A stretch of 64,000 nt of DNA from Akkermansia massiliensis (GTDB taxonomy: Bacteria > Verrucomicrobiota > Verrucomicrobiia > Verrucomicrobiales > Akkermansiaceae): contig NZ_CP072036.1 in the NCBI RefSeq assembly GCF_018847375.1, forward strand, positions 1,426,001 through 1,490,000, given 5' to 3'. Below are positions 17,411 through 28,445 of this stretch, piece after piece. Position numbers and translations under genes: made by a program. Each line of letters opens with the position of its first letter. Within the stretch, counting starts at the first letter, position 1. The notes under the pieces are model-generated. The model was given only the letters and a program-made list of their open reading frames with translations. It did not search any database and was not told where the DNA came from.

Positions 17411-17638
17411 CTAGATTGCCAACTGGATGAGGTAGTTGACCACGCTGTGAAGGAAGATGTCGAACGATGCAACAAACGCGCCAAGGAAGACCATGGCAAT
17501 CAGTACGACGAGAGTGGAACCCCAGAGTTCGCGGAATTTTTTAAAACCTTTCACCTTGGGATCGCTTTCCCAGGGCCAGGTGGTCTTCTTAAGTTCGCCC
17601 TTAACTTCGGCGATGAATTGAGAAATCTTGCGAAACAT
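17411..17638 (-). CDS. secE: Preprotein translocase subunit SecE
   Basis: This 75-residue protein is the short, single-span form of SecE, the essential clamp of the SecYEG channel. It has the amphipathic segment FIAEVKGELKKTTWPWESDP and one membrane helix near residues 43-68. Its place directly before nusG and after tRNA-Trp is conserved across bacteria. Confidence 0.95.
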   Translation of the reverse strand: MFRKISQFIAEVKGELKKTTWPWESDPKVKGFKKFRELWGSTLVVLIAMVFLGAFVASFDIFLHSVVNYLIQLAI

Positions 17639-17674
17639 GCTTCAAGGTGGGGTGATGTATTTGGAAAGAAGTGG

Positions 17675-17747
17675 CAGGTCAGGAGGGACTCGAACCCCCA
17701 ACTTTTGGTTTTGGAGACCAACGCTCTACCAATTGAACTACTGACCT
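17675..17747 (-). tRNA. tRNA-Trp (anticodon CCA)
   Basis: The minus strand folds as a cloverleaf: acceptor AGGTCAG pairs with CTGACCT, the D-arm holds AATTGGTAGAG, the anticodon stem TTGGT/ACCAA carries a CTCCAAA loop with anticodon CCA, and the T-loop is GTTCGAGTC. The 3' CCA is not encoded. It lies between tuf and secE. Confidence 0.95.
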
Positions 17748-17771
17748 GTTGGTGTCTCTTCTTTCGTGGGA

Positions 17772-17804
17772 AATGAGGGGGCCTGCGGGGGAGGCCCCCT
17801 CATT
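17772..17804 (-). terminator. Hairpin downstream of tuf
   Basis: A perfect 13-bp GC-rich stem (17772-17784 with 17792-17804) with a seven-base loop lies between the tuf stop and tRNA-Trp. No T-run follows on the minus strand, so it may attenuate or protect the tuf mRNA 3' end rather than end transcription before tRNA-Trp. Confidence 0.65.
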
Positions 17805-17841
17805 AAACCTATGTAGATTCCTCTACAAGTTCCAGGGGAAC

Positions 17842-19026
<1,185 letters not shown>

Positions 19027-19070
19027 AATGTTTTGTTTAGGTTTGGGCTGCTATGGGTCTAGCTTGAAGA

Positions 19071-19145
<75 letters not shown>

Positions 19146-19256
19146 ATAGACTTCTTCCGCCTTTCGCTGCTCTTAGAGAGTTGTAAATCCGCCCAAACCT
19201 GCGGTTCTAGCGGATAAATAGCATCCTCCCGTGTTGCCTGACGAAAAGCGGACGCT

Positions 19257-19285
19257 ATGTTACGTTTTTAAATACGGGATGTCAA
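19257..19285 (-). promoter_or_regulatory. Promoter of the tRNA-Thr-tuf operon
   Basis: On the minus strand TTGACA (19285-19280) and TAACAT (19262-19257) are spaced by 17 bases. AT-rich DNA lies upstream. It starts about 110 bases before tRNA-Thr and probably drives the whole tuf-secE-nusG-rpl block, possibly helped by internal promoters. Confidence 0.8.
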
Positions 19286-19350
19286 TGAAAACATGAACAT
19301 TTTTTTATCATTATGCCGCAAATACGGGGTGTTCATGTGTAATATCTTTA

Positions 19351-20433
19351 TCAGGAATGCGTTGAATATTTGGATCTGTTCAGATCCTCCGTCAATTTGA
19401 GATTGGGGTCAACGTCTTCATCCAGAGAGTGGAACAGTCCCCTGCGGGCTTTAAGGCAGGTGACATAGGCGATCATGGCGGCATTGTCCGTCGTCAGGTC
19501 AAAGTCCGGCAGGACCAGTTCCACGTTTTCACGGTCGCAGGCGGCTTTCAGGCGGGAGCGCAGTTCCCCGTTGCAGGAGACGCCGCCGGAAACGGAAAGG
19601 GTGCGGTGGCCGGAAACGCGCAGGGCATGCAGCGCCTTGTGAATCAGTACGTCCGTCACGGCACGCTGGAAGGAGGCGCAGAGATCGCGCAGGGTCTGTT
19701 CCGGCAGGTCGTGAGGGTCGCCGCTTGCCGTCAGCCTGGGGAGGGTGTAGAGAACGGCCGTTTTCAGGCCGGAGAAGGAGACATTGGCCGTGTGCTCCTT
19801 CATCAGGGCGCGGGGGAAGGAGAAGGCCTGCGGGTCGCCGTGCGCCGCCATGCGGTCGATTTCCGGGCCGCCGGGGTAGGGGAGGCCGAGCATTTTTCCC
19901 ACCTTGTCAAAGGCTTCCCCTGCGGCGTCGTCCAGGGAACGGCCCAGGAGGCGGTAGTCCCCCACGCCGCGCACATCCACAAAGAGGGTATGGCCGCCGG
20001 AGACGACCATGCCCAGATGGGGAACGGGGCCTCCGGGACGTTTAAGGAAGGGGGAGAGCAAATGGCCTTCCAGATGGTTGACGGAGACGAAGGGCTTTCC
20101 CGTCGCCAGCGCCAGCGCCTTGGCCGTGCTGTTGCCCACCAGCAGGGCGGCTACCAGGCCGGGGCCGCCCGTGGCGCCGAAGACATCGATGTCCGCCGGG
20201 GTCACGCCGGCTTCACGGCACGCGGCCCGGATGACTCCGGGAAGGTCCGCCGAGTGGTTGCGGGAAGCCAGCTCCGGCACCACGCCGCCGTGCCGGCGGT
20301 GGATGGCGATCTGGGAGGAGATGATGGAGGAGAGTATTTCCGGCGCTTTTTCCTCCCCGGCGGAACGCAGGATGGCGACCGCCGTTTCATCACAGGAGGA
20401 TTCTATTCCCAGAACGGTGAGGGATTCCGGCAT
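19351..20433 (-). CDS. tsaD: tRNA N6-threonylcarbamoyladenosine synthase subunit TsaD
   Basis: TsaD (360 residues) transfers the threonylcarbamoyl group onto A37 of ANN-decoding tRNAs together with TsaB and TsaE. It opens with GIESSCDETAVAIL, carries the metal-binding HLEGH segment near residue 120, and the ASKHA-type nucleotide-binding segments (GGPGLVAALLVGNSTAKALA, VSGGVSCNGELR). It lies 18 bases after clpX on the same strand. Partners TsaB, TsaE and TsaC are not in the window. Confidence 0.95.
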   Translation of the reverse strand: MPESLTVLGIESSCDETAVAILRSAGEEKAPEILSSIISSQIAIHRRHGGVVPELASRNHSADLPGVIRAACREAGVTPADIDVFGATGGPGLVAALLVGNSTAKALALATGKPFVSVNHLEGHLLSPFLKRPGGPVPHLGMVVSGGHTLFVDVRGVGDYRLLGRSLDDAAGEAFDKVGKMLGLPYPGGPEIDRMAAHGDPQAFSFPRALMKEHTANVSFSGLKTAVLYTLPRLTASGDPHDLPEQTLRDLCASFQRAVTDVLIHKALHALRVSGHRTLSVSGGVSCNGELRSRLKAACDRENVELVLPDFDLTTDNAAMIAYVTCLKARRGLFHSLDEDVDPNLKLTEDLNRSKYSTHS

Positions 20434-20451
20434 GGCGGAGAAGCGGGGGAG

Positions 20452-21822
20452 TTAGGAGGCCTGGCGGATTTGCGCCGGTTTTTTGTCGGTAACCGTTTCC
20501 CTGGTGATGGTGACGGAGTCCGCGTCTTCCATGCTGGGCACCTTGTACATGACGTCCAGCATGAGGGTTTCAAAGATGGAACGCAGGGCGCGGGCTCCCG
20601 TGCCGCGTTCCATGGCTTCCGCGGCCATGGCTTTCAGGGCGTCCGGCTGCACATCCAGCCTGGCGCCGTACATGGCGAGCAGTTTGGAGTATTGCTTGAC
20701 CAGGGCGTTTTTAGGTTCCGTGAGCAGGCGGACGAGCTGGCCTTCATCCAGCTTGGAGAGCGGGCAGAAGATGGGCAGGCGTCCTACGAGCTCCGGAATC
20801 ATGCCGAAGGAGAAGAGGTCTTCCGGCATCGCCTGGGCCAGGATTTCCTCTTCCGAGTATTCCTTGCGGTCGCGCTGTTCCGTGATGGCTCCGAACCCCA
20901 TCTGGGTGGCGCCGAGGCGTTTGCGGATGATGTCTTCCAGTCCGACGAAGGCTCCGCCCACGATGAAGAGGATTTTTTCCGTGTTGACGCGGATGTATTC
21001 CTGCTGCGGGTGTTTGCGGCCCCCGGTGGGCGGAACGTTGCAGATGGTGCCTTCAATGATTTTCAGCAGGGCCTGCTGCACGCCTTCCCCGGAGACGTCC
21101 CGCGTGACGGAGACGTTCTGGGTCTTGCGGCCGATCTTGTCGATTTCATCCACATAGATGATGCCCTGTTCCGCCTTGGCTACGTCAAAGTTCGCGGCCT
21201 GGAGAAGGCGCAGGATGATGTTTTCCACGTCTTCCCCCACGTAGCCGGCTTCCGTCAGCGTGGTGGCGTCCACAATGCAGAAGGGGACGTTGAGCATTTT
21301 CGCCAGCGTTTTCGCCAGCAGGGTTTTTCCGGAGCCGGTAGGGCCGGCCAGCAGGATGTTGGATTTTTCAATTTCCACGTCGTCCAGGGATTCGTCCTCC
21401 AGCATCACGGCGCTCTGGCGCAGACGCATGTAGTGGTTGTACACGGCTACGGAGAGCACTTTTTTGGCGTAATCCTGGCCAATGACGTACTGGTTGAGCG
21501 TGGCGCACATTTCTTCCGGCGTGGGCAGCGGTCCTTCGTAGGAGGCCGGGGCTCCCGGCGTTTCCTTGAGCATATCCGCGGCAGCGGCCTTGCGGGCCTC
21601 CGCCTGGCACATGGCATAGGCGGAGGGCTCCATGCTCAGAATGCCGCGGATGAAGCGGGTCGCCAGCGGCAGGCCGGTATCCTTCACAATCATGTTGACG
21701 CAAATTTCAACGCAATTGTTGCAGATATAGAAGTCTTCTGCTATCTGGATGAGCTTGTCCACCTTGTTCCCGGGCTTGCCGCAGCAGGAACAGGCAGGAA
21801 TATGAGGGTTGGAACCGGACAT
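20452..21822 (-). CDS. clpX: ATP-dependent Clp protease ATP-binding subunit ClpX
   Basis: ClpX (456 residues) is the hexameric AAA+ unfoldase of the ClpXP protease. The N-terminal zinc-binding domain has a CSCCGK pair and a CNNCVEIC pair within the first 45 residues. Walker A is GPTGSGKT, the pore loop is GYVGED, Walker B is [10 protein letters not shown], and the [16 protein letters not shown] region is intact. A roughly 25-residue insertion rich in Ala and Pro separates the zinc domain from the AAA+ core. It follows clpP by 36 bases. Confidence 0.97.
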   Translation of the reverse strand: MSGSNPHIPACSCCGKPGNKVDKLIQIAEDFYICNNCVEICVNMIVKDTGLPLATRFIRGILSMEPSAYAMCQAEARKAAAADMLKETPGAPASYEGPLPTPEEMCATLNQYVIGQDYAKKVLSVAVYNHYMRLRQSAVMLEDESLDDVEIEKSNILLAGPTGSGKTLLAKTLAKMLNVPFCIVDATTLTEAGYVGEDVENIILRLLQAANFDVAKAEQGIIYVDEIDKIGRKTQNVSVTRDVSGEGVQQALLKIIEGTICNVPPTGGRKHPQQEYIRVNTEKILFIVGGAFVGLEDIIRKRLGATQMGFGAITEQRDRKEYSEEEILAQAMPEDLFSFGMIPELVGRLPIFCPLSKLDEGQLVRLLTEPKNALVKQYSKLLAMYGARLDVQPDALKAMAAEAMERGTGARALRSIFETLMLDVMYKVPSMEDADSVTITRETVTDKKPAQIRQAS

Positions 21823-21858
21823 GGTTTTTCAGGGAGAGAGAAATGGGGGAGGCAGGGG

Positions 21859-22515
21859 TCAGGCCTTGGCCTTTTTCTTGTCGTCCCGTCCGTCGGAATG
21901 ATGCGTCAGCACCTTGTCCACCAGGCCGTAGGCCGCGGCTTCCTCAGCGGTCATGTAGTTGTCGCGGTCGGCGTCCTTTTCAATCTGCTTTTCCGTTTTG
22001 CCGGTGTGCTTGGCCAGAATGCCGTTGAGGCGCTTCTTGAGGTTGAACATGAAGCCGATGGTGCGTTCCACGTCGGAGGCGGTGCCCTGGGCGCCGCCGG
22101 AAACCTGGTGGATCATCACATGGGAGTTCGGCAGGCAGAAGCGCTTGCCGGGCGTGCCCGCCGCCAGAAGGACGGACCCCATGGAGGCGGCGATGCCCAG
22201 GCAGTACGTGTTCACGTCACAGGAGACGAACTGCATCGTGTCGTAAATCGCCAGGCCCGCGGTGACGGAGCCGCCGGGGGAGTTGATGTACACGTGGATG
22301 TCTTTTTTCGGGTCGGCCATCTGGAGGAACAGAAGCTGGGCAATCACGGAGTTCGCCACATCGTCGTCAATGGCGGAACCGATGAAGATGACGCGGTCCT
22401 TCAGGAGGCGGGAGTAAATGTCAAAGGCTCGTTCGCCGCGGCCGTCTTGCTCCACCACCATGGGGACGTAGTAGGCGTTCATGGGGCTTGATTTGGAAGA
22501 TTGGTCTTGAAACAT
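21859..22515 (-). CDS. clpP: ATP-dependent Clp protease proteolytic subunit ClpP
   Basis: ClpP (218 residues) is the serine peptidase chamber. The catalytic Ser lies in GIAASMGS, the His in [10 protein letters not shown] and the Asp in [11 protein letters not shown]. The C-terminus is Lys-rich. It follows tig and precedes clpX, the conserved protein quality-control order. Confidence 0.97.
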   Translation of the reverse strand: MFQDQSSKSSPMNAYYVPMVVEQDGRGERAFDIYSRLLKDRVIFIGSAIDDDVANSVIAQLLFLQMADPKKDIHVYINSPGGSVTAGLAIYDTMQFVSCDVNTYCLGIAASMGSVLLAAGTPGKRFCLPNSHVMIHQVSGGAQGTASDVERTIGFMFNLKKRLNGILAKHTGKTEKQIEKDADRDNYMTAEEAAAYGLVDKVLTHHSDGRDDKKKAKA

Positions 22516-22545
22516 GTTTGTTGAAGATGGGATGTTGTTTTATTT

Positions 22546-22574
22546 AATGTATGCTACCCGTCTGCAGGATGCAA
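22546..22574 (-). promoter_or_regulatory. Candidate clpP promoter
   Basis: On the minus strand TTGCAT (22574-22569) and TACATT (22551-22546) are spaced by 17 bases, immediately after the tig terminator. It would give a leader of about 25 bases before clpP and drive clpP-clpX-tsaD. Confidence 0.5.
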
Positions 22575-22610
22575 AACGGGGGAGTCGGGCATGTGCGCGC
22601 CAACTCCCCC
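22573..22610 (-). terminator. tig terminator
   Basis: An 8-bp core stem (GGGGGAGT at 22578-22585, ACTCCCCC at 22603-22610) is followed on the minus strand by GTTTTGC. It separates tig from clpP. Confidence 0.75.
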
Positions 22611-22637
22611 TGGTAAGGTGTCTTGTGCAGAGGAGGG

Positions 22638-23948
22638 TTATTGCTCGTCTACCGTTACTTTGGCCTCTTTTGTCAGGAAGTCCAGAACCTTGGCTGTCAG
22701 CAGGCTCATTCTGATGCCATGCACGCGGCCTTCGCGCTGAAGTTCGCGGATGTAGGACTTGAGGTTCTTTTTCTGCTGGCGGGCCTGGCGGGCCACTTCA
22801 TTGTAGAGTTCCATTTCCGTGACGGCGATTTTTTCCACCTGGGCCACTTCCTGGAGCATGAAGAAGACCTTGAGGTTGCGCTTGGCTTCCTTTCTGGCTT
22901 CTTCGCGGGCTTCCTCCACAAACTTGTCCATGTCCGCCGGGGCGTTCCCGCTGTACATGGCCTGCTGCATCTTCTGCTGGAGGATGCCGTACACTTCGCG
23001 TTCCACGACGGCTTCCGGCAGGTTGAAGTCAAGCATGTCCGCCAGCTTTTCCGTGATCTGGTCGGCCTTGGCTTCGTCAATCTGCATGGTCTTGCGCTGG
23101 GCCAGGTTTTCCTTCAGGGCGGTTTTCAGTTCTTCCAGGTTCTTGCCGGGAAGCACCTTTTCCGCAAAGGCGTCATCCATGGCCGGGAGCTGCTTTTCAC
23201 GCACTTCCTTCACGGTGGTGTGGAACACGAGTTCCTTGCCGCGCAGTTCCGCAATCGGGAAGGTATCCGGAATGGTGACGGTGATATCCTTGCTGTCGCC
23301 GGCCTTCAAGCCTTCCAGGGCGGAGGCGAAGCCGGGCAGGAACTGGTCTTCCTCCACCTTCATCCACTGGCCGTCGCGGCCTTCCAGGAAGCCTACGGGC
23401 TTGCCCGCGGCTTCCGCTACGGGCTTGCCGTCCAGGGTGGTCTTGAAATCAATGATCGCCACGTCATCCTTCTTCGCGGCGCGGTCCACGGGGGTAAATT
23501 CCGCAATCTGTTCGGCCAGGGAGTTCAGGGCTTCCTCCACGTCCGCTTCCGTCACTTCGGAGGAGGGGACCTTGACTTCGATGCCCTTGTATTCCGGCAG
23601 TTCGAATTCGGGAACCACGGTCATCGCGCTGGTGGCGGTGTAATTTCCCTGGTCGTCGAGGGATTGTTCCGGCTTGCCGAAGTTGAGCACTTTCAATTTG
23701 GGATTTTCTTCCAGAGCGGCGGAGCAGGCCGTTTCAAAAAGAGTGTCCAGCAGTTCTTCTTCAATTTCCTTCTTGAAACGTTTTTCAATGATGGACTTGG
23801 GCGTTTTGCCGGGGCGGAAGCCGGGCAGCTTGGCTTTGCCGGCGTAGGAATCCACAATAGAGGCGCGGCGCGCGGCCGTGGTTTCTGCGGGGATGGAAGC
23901 TTTCAGCGTGGCTGTGCAGTCCGGTTGAATATCAACGTTGATTTCCAT
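22638..23948 (-). CDS. tig: Trigger factor
   Basis: Trigger factor (436 residues) is the ribosome-bound chaperone for nascent chains. The N-terminal ribosome-binding segment is recognisable (GFRPGKTPKSIIEKRFKKEI, a version of the GFRxGK signature). A divergent FKBP-type domain (KKDDVAIIDFKTTLDGK to VKEVREKQLP) follows, and the C-terminal half is helical. The start at 23948 (MEINVDIQPDC) is preferred; the longer frame upstream has no family-like sequence. It heads tig-clpP-clpX. Confidence 0.94.
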   Translation of the reverse strand: MEINVDIQPDCTATLKASIPAETTAARRASIVDSYAGKAKLPGFRPGKTPKSIIEKRFKKEIEEELLDTLFETACSAALEENPKLKVLNFGKPEQSLDDQGNYTATSAMTVVPEFELPEYKGIEVKVPSSEVTEADVEEALNSLAEQIAEFTPVDRAAKKDDVAIIDFKTTLDGKPVAEAAGKPVGFLEGRDGQWMKVEEDQFLPGFASALEGLKAGDSKDITVTIPDTFPIAELRGKELVFHTTVKEVREKQLPAMDDAFAEKVLPGKNLEELKTALKENLAQRKTMQIDEAKADQITEKLADMLDFNLPEAVVEREVYGILQQKMQQAMYSGNAPADMDKFVEEAREEARKEAKRNLKVFFMLQEVAQVEKIAVTEMELYNEVARQARQQKKNLKSYIRELQREGRVHGIRMSLLTAKVLDFLTKEAKVTVDEQ

Positions 23949-24210
23949 AAATAATACGGTCAGTGTTAATTGAAAGTGGTTCTGTCTCGGCTCCGGTATG
24001 GCGGCAGCGGTCAAAACACGAGCGGCAATAAATGTAATGAGCGGGTATCTGGAGTGCAAGCTATTGCACGGGAATGACACAATTGCCTTTCTCAGGCGCA
24101 CATGCGCGCGCAACATAAGAAATGCAGGGCAACTGCGTTCTACGCGGAATCACGTCTTGACTATGCGGACGGAAAAGTCCTTTATATCCCAAGCATTAAG
24201 TTCAGCTCTC

Positions 24211-26634
24211 ATGATTCGTCCCGTTTTTTTGTGTGTTTCCTTTCCCCTGATAGCATGTTCGGCTGCTTTGGCCCAGGATAAGACTTCCCTTAACAGAGGC
24301 GGCTACGGTTCCGTAATGACCCCGGAACAGGTGGTGCGGGAACTCGGTCCGGAAACGGGGCTTCTGCCCGGTGACCAGGCGTATGAGGGGCGTCCCGTGA
24401 AAAGCGTCTCCGTGCGTTATAGAAGCACCGGCAAGACCGTGTCCGAAGACCGCCTGAAAAACCTGCTGGCTACCCAGCCGGGCACCAATTATTCCCCGGA
24501 AGTGGTGAACAAGGACTTGGAACGGCTGCTGGAAAGCGGCCTGGTAGGCGGCAATACGACGGTGGCTGTGGAACCTTCCGGCGACGGCGTGACCGTGGTG
24601 TTTGAAATGGCGGCCCAGAACCTGCTGGGCGGCGTGGGCTTCCGCGGCAACACCGCGTTCGACAACCGGGATCTTTCCGAGGAATGCGGCTTGAAGGGAG
24701 GGGAAGCCCTCAGCGACAAGGCCCTCAGCAGCGCCATCTCCAAGCTGCGCACCTATTATCAGGAAGCCCGGTATCCGGATGTGCGCGTTTCCTATTTTTA
24801 CCAGAAGACGGAGCGCCCCGGCTTTGTGGACGTGGTTTTTGACATCAATGAAGGCAAGAAGGCCAATATCATCAACATCGATTTTGTAGGCAACGACCAC
24901 ATCAGCGCCAAGGACCTCCGCCAGGTGATGAAGACCAAGGAGAAGGGCTGGCTGACCTGGATTACCAAGTCCGGCCGCATTGACCGCGAGCAATTGGAGG
25001 ATGATCTGGCGGAACTGGTGACTTATTACCGCAACAAGGGCTACCTGCGCGTCAAGCTGGACAAGGTGGAATACTTTGACGCCGGCAAGGGCAACGAGCA
25101 GAAGCTGACGATGAGGATCACGCTTACCGAAGGGCGGCGCTACAAGGTCAATCAGGTCGCCTTCGGCCCCACCAAGGTGTTTACGGCCCAGGAGCTGATT
25201 CCCGGCTTGAGCATGTACAACGGGGATACCTATTCCGCCCAGAAGGTGGCCGACGACGTGACGATGATTCGCCGTTATTACGGCTCCCGCGGGTATGCGG
25301 ACGCCGCCGTGCGCCCGGACATCCAGGAAGTGGGCATTGATCCCAGGACCGGCTACGGGCAGATCAACATTGTTTACCATGTGACGGAAGGTAGCCCCTA
25401 CCGCGTAGGCAACATCCGCCTGACCGGGAACAACCGCACCAAGGATTACGTCATCCGCCAGGAACTTCCCCTCCAGTCCAACGACCCCATGAATTCCGTG
25501 GACCTGGATACCGCCCAGAAGCGTCTCCAGAACCTGAACTATTTTGACATGGTGGACGTGGCCCAGGTGGGTTCCACGCGGCCCGGCTACCGTGACATCA
25601 ACATTGAAGTGGCGGAAAAACGCACCGGTTCCCTGAACATTGGCGTGGCGTTCTCCTCCATTGAAAGCGTGTACCTCTTCGCGGGCATCACCCAGTCCAA
25701 CTTCGACATGTATGACTGGTCCTCCTTCGTGGGCGGCGGCCAGCGCTTCGCCATCAATACCCGCGTGGGTTTTGAAACGCAGGATGCCAGCATCTCCTGG
25801 GTGGACCCGTGGTTCCTGCACCGCAAGCTGGCCTTCGGCACGGAAATCTTCTACAGCAATTCCACGTACTTCTCCGACTATTACGACCAGCAGAACTACG
25901 GCTTTGCCGTTTCCCTGCGCAAACCGATCGGGGAACTGGATTACGTGAAGCTGGAATACCGCCTGGAACAGTACCAGATTGACGCCAAGGGTAACGCCCC
26001 CATCTTCTTCTGGCTGCAGGACGGCGATTACCTGCGCAGCCACGTGGAACTTTCCTACACCATTGATACCCGTGACGCGCAAATCTTCCCCCGCAAGGGC
26101 GGCAAGTTTGAAGTGCTGGCCGGTTATTCCGGCCTGGGCGGCGATGTGAAGACTTACAACTTCGGCATCAACGGCTCTTATTACTGGAACTTGCGCGGAG
26201 ACACCATTTTCAGCATCAATGCCGGTGCGGCCACCGTGGATTCCTACGGCGACCATGACGTACCCATTTTTGAACGCCTCTACCTCGGCGGCCCGTACAA
26301 CATGCGCGGCTTCCGCTTCCGGGACGTGGCTCCGTACAATCCGGCTTTGAGCGGTGATGAAACGATGGGCGGCCGTTCCTCCTTCTTCTGCCAGTTTGAA
26401 TATTCCATTCCGGTGATTGAAGAAGTGCGCGTCGCCGTGTTCTACGACATCGGCTTCGTCAACGGGGACGCCTTTGACTTCAGCGCATCCAAGATCGTTT
26501 CCGACTACGGGATCGGCCTGCGCCTGAACCTGCCCATCGGTCCTCTGGCGGTGGACTATGCCATTCCGATTCAGAAGAACAACGCCATCGACCGCGGAGG
26601 ACAATTCCAGTTCTATCTCAACTATTCCTACTAA
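24211..26634 (+). CDS. bamA: Outer membrane protein assembly factor BamA
   Basis: BamA inserts beta-barrel proteins, including the autotransporter and porin of this window, into the outer membrane. From 24211 the protein has 807 residues, with a signal peptide ending at an AALA-Q site near residue 22. Five POTRA domains occupy about residues 60-440 and a 16-strand Omp85 barrel fills the rest, with the GGPYNMRGFRFRD lid-loop motif (VRGF/Y variant) and a Tyr-terminated last strand (FQFYLNYSY). An alternative start at 24163 would add 16 residues; I prefer 24211 because a TTGACT-18-TTTATA promoter-like pair covers 24158-24187. The reading frame extends further upstream without signal-like sequence. 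Confidence 0.93.
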   Translation: MIRPVFLCVSFPLIACSAALAQDKTSLNRGGYGSVMTPEQVVRELGPETGLLPGDQAYEGRPVKSVSVRYRSTGKTVSEDRLKNLLATQPGTNYSPEVVNKDLERLLESGLVGGNTTVAVEPSGDGVTVVFEMAAQNLLGGVGFRGNTAFDNRDLSEECGLKGGEALSDKALSSAISKLRTYYQEARYPDVRVSYFYQKTERPGFVDVVFDINEGKKANIINIDFVGNDHISAKDLRQVMKTKEKGWLTWITKSGRIDREQLEDDLAELVTYYRNKGYLRVKLDKVEYFDAGKGNEQKLTMRITLTEGRRYKVNQVAFGPTKVFTAQELIPGLSMYNGDTYSAQKVADDVTMIRRYYGSRGYADAAVRPDIQEVGIDPRTGYGQINIVYHVTEGSPYRVGNIRLTGNNRTKDYVIRQELPLQSNDPMNSVDLDTAQKRLQNLNYFDMVDVAQVGSTRPGYRDINIEVAEKRTGSLNIGVAFSSIESVYLFAGITQSNFDMYDWSSFVGGGQRFAINTRVGFETQDASISWVDPWFLHRKLAFGTEIFYSNSTYFSDYYDQQNYGFAVSLRKPIGELDYVKLEYRLEQYQIDAKGNAPIFFWLQDGDYLRSHVELSYTIDTRDAQIFPRKGGKFEVLAGYSGLGGDVKTYNFGINGSYYWNLRGDTIFSINAGAATVDSYGDHDVPIFERLYLGGPYNMRGFRFRDVAPYNPALSGDETMGGRSSFFCQFEYSIPVIEEVRVAVFYDIGFVNGDAFDFSASKIVSDYGIGLRLNLPIGPLAVDYAIPIQKNNAIDRGGQFQFYLNYSY

Positions 26635-26667
26635 TTTTATTCAATAATCCCTCTACCATTTGACGAC

Positions 26668-27420
26668 ATGAGCAATTTCCGCATCCTTATTCTGGTGTTC
26701 CTGGTGGTGGTGCTGGCCGTTCTGGGAATGATCTATGTGAACATTTCCTCAAGGATGGATGTGATTCAACAGCAGCAGATAGCCCCCGTGCCCGCTCCGG
26801 CAGCCGTCAATCCCTCTCCTTACCTTCCCATGCCCACCCAGACGCCCGGCACCGCCGTTCAGCCGGTAGTCGTGGCGGACCCGGTGGTGAGCGAGGAGCT
26901 GGCCCATGCCACGGCCGAGCTGGAACGGATGAAGAAGGAGAATGAAGATTTGAAGAAGCGCCACGCCATGGCGGAGGAGGAACGCGCCCTGCTGGAACGC
27001 CGGAGCATTGAAAAGGGAGACCCCCGCCTGCAATGGCTCAATGAGATCAAGGACGCCGAACAGGTGGGACGCGTGACGGAATACTACCGTGACGCCAACC
27101 TTGTCCTGTTCCAGTCCATTGGCCAGCCTGACCTGAAAGTGGGGCAGGAACTGGGCATCCGCAGGCGCGGAAGCATCTTTGTCTCCCTGATTATCGACGG
27201 AGTTGACCCGGACGGGAAGGTGTTCCAGTCCTACGTGAAGCGCAACACGCTTTTTGACAACAATGACAAGGAGCCCATCAAGCCGGGGGATGAAGTGATT
27301 GTCCCGCCCGCAAGCTGGCAGGAAAACATGATGGGAGAAGGCGAGCCCGGCGCGGCCCCGTCTGCCGCTCCCGCTCCTGCGTCGGCTCCCCAGCCGGTGA
27401 TGATTCCCATGGAGCCGTAA
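26668..27420 (+). CDS. Membrane-anchored coiled-coil protein of unknown function
   Basis: The 250-residue protein has one N-terminal membrane segment (about residues 5-27), a Pro/Ala-rich linker, a coiled coil (about 75-115, ELERMKKENEDLKKRHAMAEEERALLERR), a compact predicted beta-rich region (about 130-225) and a second Pro/Ala-rich tail. The periplasmic beta region (VLFQSIGQPDLKVGQELGIRRRGSIFVSLIIDGV) resembles small barrel folds with a GxxLxIRR turn, but I cannot name a family. It lies 33 bases after bamA and 37 before metF, so it is probably in the bamA transcript and may act in the envelope. Confidence 0.8.
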   Translation: MSNFRILILVFLVVVLAVLGMIYVNISSRMDVIQQQQIAPVPAPAAVNPSPYLPMPTQTPGTAVQPVVVADPVVSEELAHATAELERMKKENEDLKKRHAMAEEERALLERRSIEKGDPRLQWLNEIKDAEQVGRVTEYYRDANLVLFQSIGQPDLKVGQELGIRRRGSIFVSLIIDGVDPDGKVFQSYVKRNTLFDNNDKEPIKPGDEVIVPPASWQENMMGEGEPGAAPSAAPAPASAPQPVMIPMEP

Positions 27421-27457
27421 TGCGGGTCCGGATAGAGCCAAGCCAAATAAAGAAAAA

Positions 27458-28393
27458 GTGCATCTGAGAGAAAGATTGCAGTCGGGCGCAGGCCCCAGTC
27501 TGTCCTTTGAATTTTTCCCGCCCAAGAACGAGCAGGCTGCGGCGGCCCTGTACCAGACCATTCGTGAACTGGAACCGTACCATCCCAGTTTTGTCAGCGT
27601 GACGTACGGCGCGGGCGGCTCCACCCGTGAGCTTACCCGGGAGGTGGTGCTGCGCATCCAGCATGAATCCCGCATTCCCACGGTGCCCCACCTTACTTGC
27701 GTAGGCCATAGCCGGGAGGAAGTATGGAGCATTCTGGACCAGTACGCCCAGGCAGGGGTGCGGGCCGTTCTGGCCCTGCGGGGAGATCCCCCGCGCGGCA
27801 CGGAAAATTACAACCGTGATGCGGATGCCTTCCGCCATGCGGCGGAACTGGTGGCTTTTATTCGTGAATATAACGAATCCGGACGCCATCCTGATCCGGA
27901 CGGGTTCGCCATAGGCGTGGCCGGCTTCCCTGAAGGCCATCCGTCCACGCCCAACCGCCTGCGCGAGATGGATTTTCTGAAAGCGAAGGTGGATGCCGGC
28001 GCGGATTATATCTGCACCCAGTTGTTTTTTGACAACCATTCTTTTCTGGATTACCGGGAACGTTGCCTGCTGGCCGGCATCAAGGTGCCCATTCTGGCCG
28101 GAATCATGCCCGTAACCAGCCTGTCCGGCATGAACCGCATGGCGGAGCTTTCCGGGGGCACGTGTTTTCCGGCCCGGCTGCTCAAGGCGCTGAAACGCGC
28201 CGGCTCCAATCCGGACGCCGTTCAGGAGGTAGGCATCCAGTACGCCTCCAGCCAATGTGCGGAGCTGCTGGATTCCGGCGTGGACGGCATTCATTTTTAT
28301 ACGCTCAACCAGAGCCGCGCCACGCGGCAGATCTACAGGAACCTGGGCCTGAAGGATTCCCTCCAGCTTCTGGAACATGGCGAAGATAAGTAA
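27458..28393 (+). CDS. metF: 5,10-methylenetetrahydrofolate reductase
   Basis: MetF (311 residues) reduces methylene-THF to methyl-THF with FAD and NADH, supplying methyl groups for methionine. Signatures: the N-terminal SFEFFPPKNE containing the catalytic Glu, TYGAGGSTR, HLTCVG, LRGDPP for FAD binding, and GADYICTQLFFDN. The start is a GTG at 27458 preceded by AAAGAAAAA; no in-frame ATG fits the family N-terminus. It links functionally to the SAM-cycle genes metK and ahcY at 43-46 kb. Confidence 0.95.
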   Translation: MHLRERLQSGAGPSLSFEFFPPKNEQAAAALYQTIRELEPYHPSFVSVTYGAGGSTRELTREVVLRIQHESRIPTVPHLTCVGHSREEVWSILDQYAQAGVRAVLALRGDPPRGTENYNRDADAFRHAAELVAFIREYNESGRHPDPDGFAIGVAGFPEGHPSTPNRLREMDFLKAKVDAGADYICTQLFFDNHSFLDYRERCLLAGIKVPILAGIMPVTSLSGMNRMAELSGGTCFPARLLKALKRAGSNPDAVQEVGIQYASSQCAELLDSGVDGIHFYTLNQSRATRQIYRNLGLKDSLQLLEHGEDK

Positions 28394-28445
28394 AAAGCTG
28401 ATTGATTTGGCCGGGACAACACGATAGAAACCTCTTCAACATATT

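Noticed and set aside
19429..22491. A 1020-codon plus-strand frame across tsaD, clpX and clpP
   Set aside because: It spans three convincing minus-strand genes and their spacers; its composition (many His, Gly, Val, Gln) is typical of antisense frames here.
24202..26604. An 800-codon minus-strand frame antisense to bamA
   Set aside because: bamA has signal peptide, POTRA and barrel motifs; the antisense frame has none.
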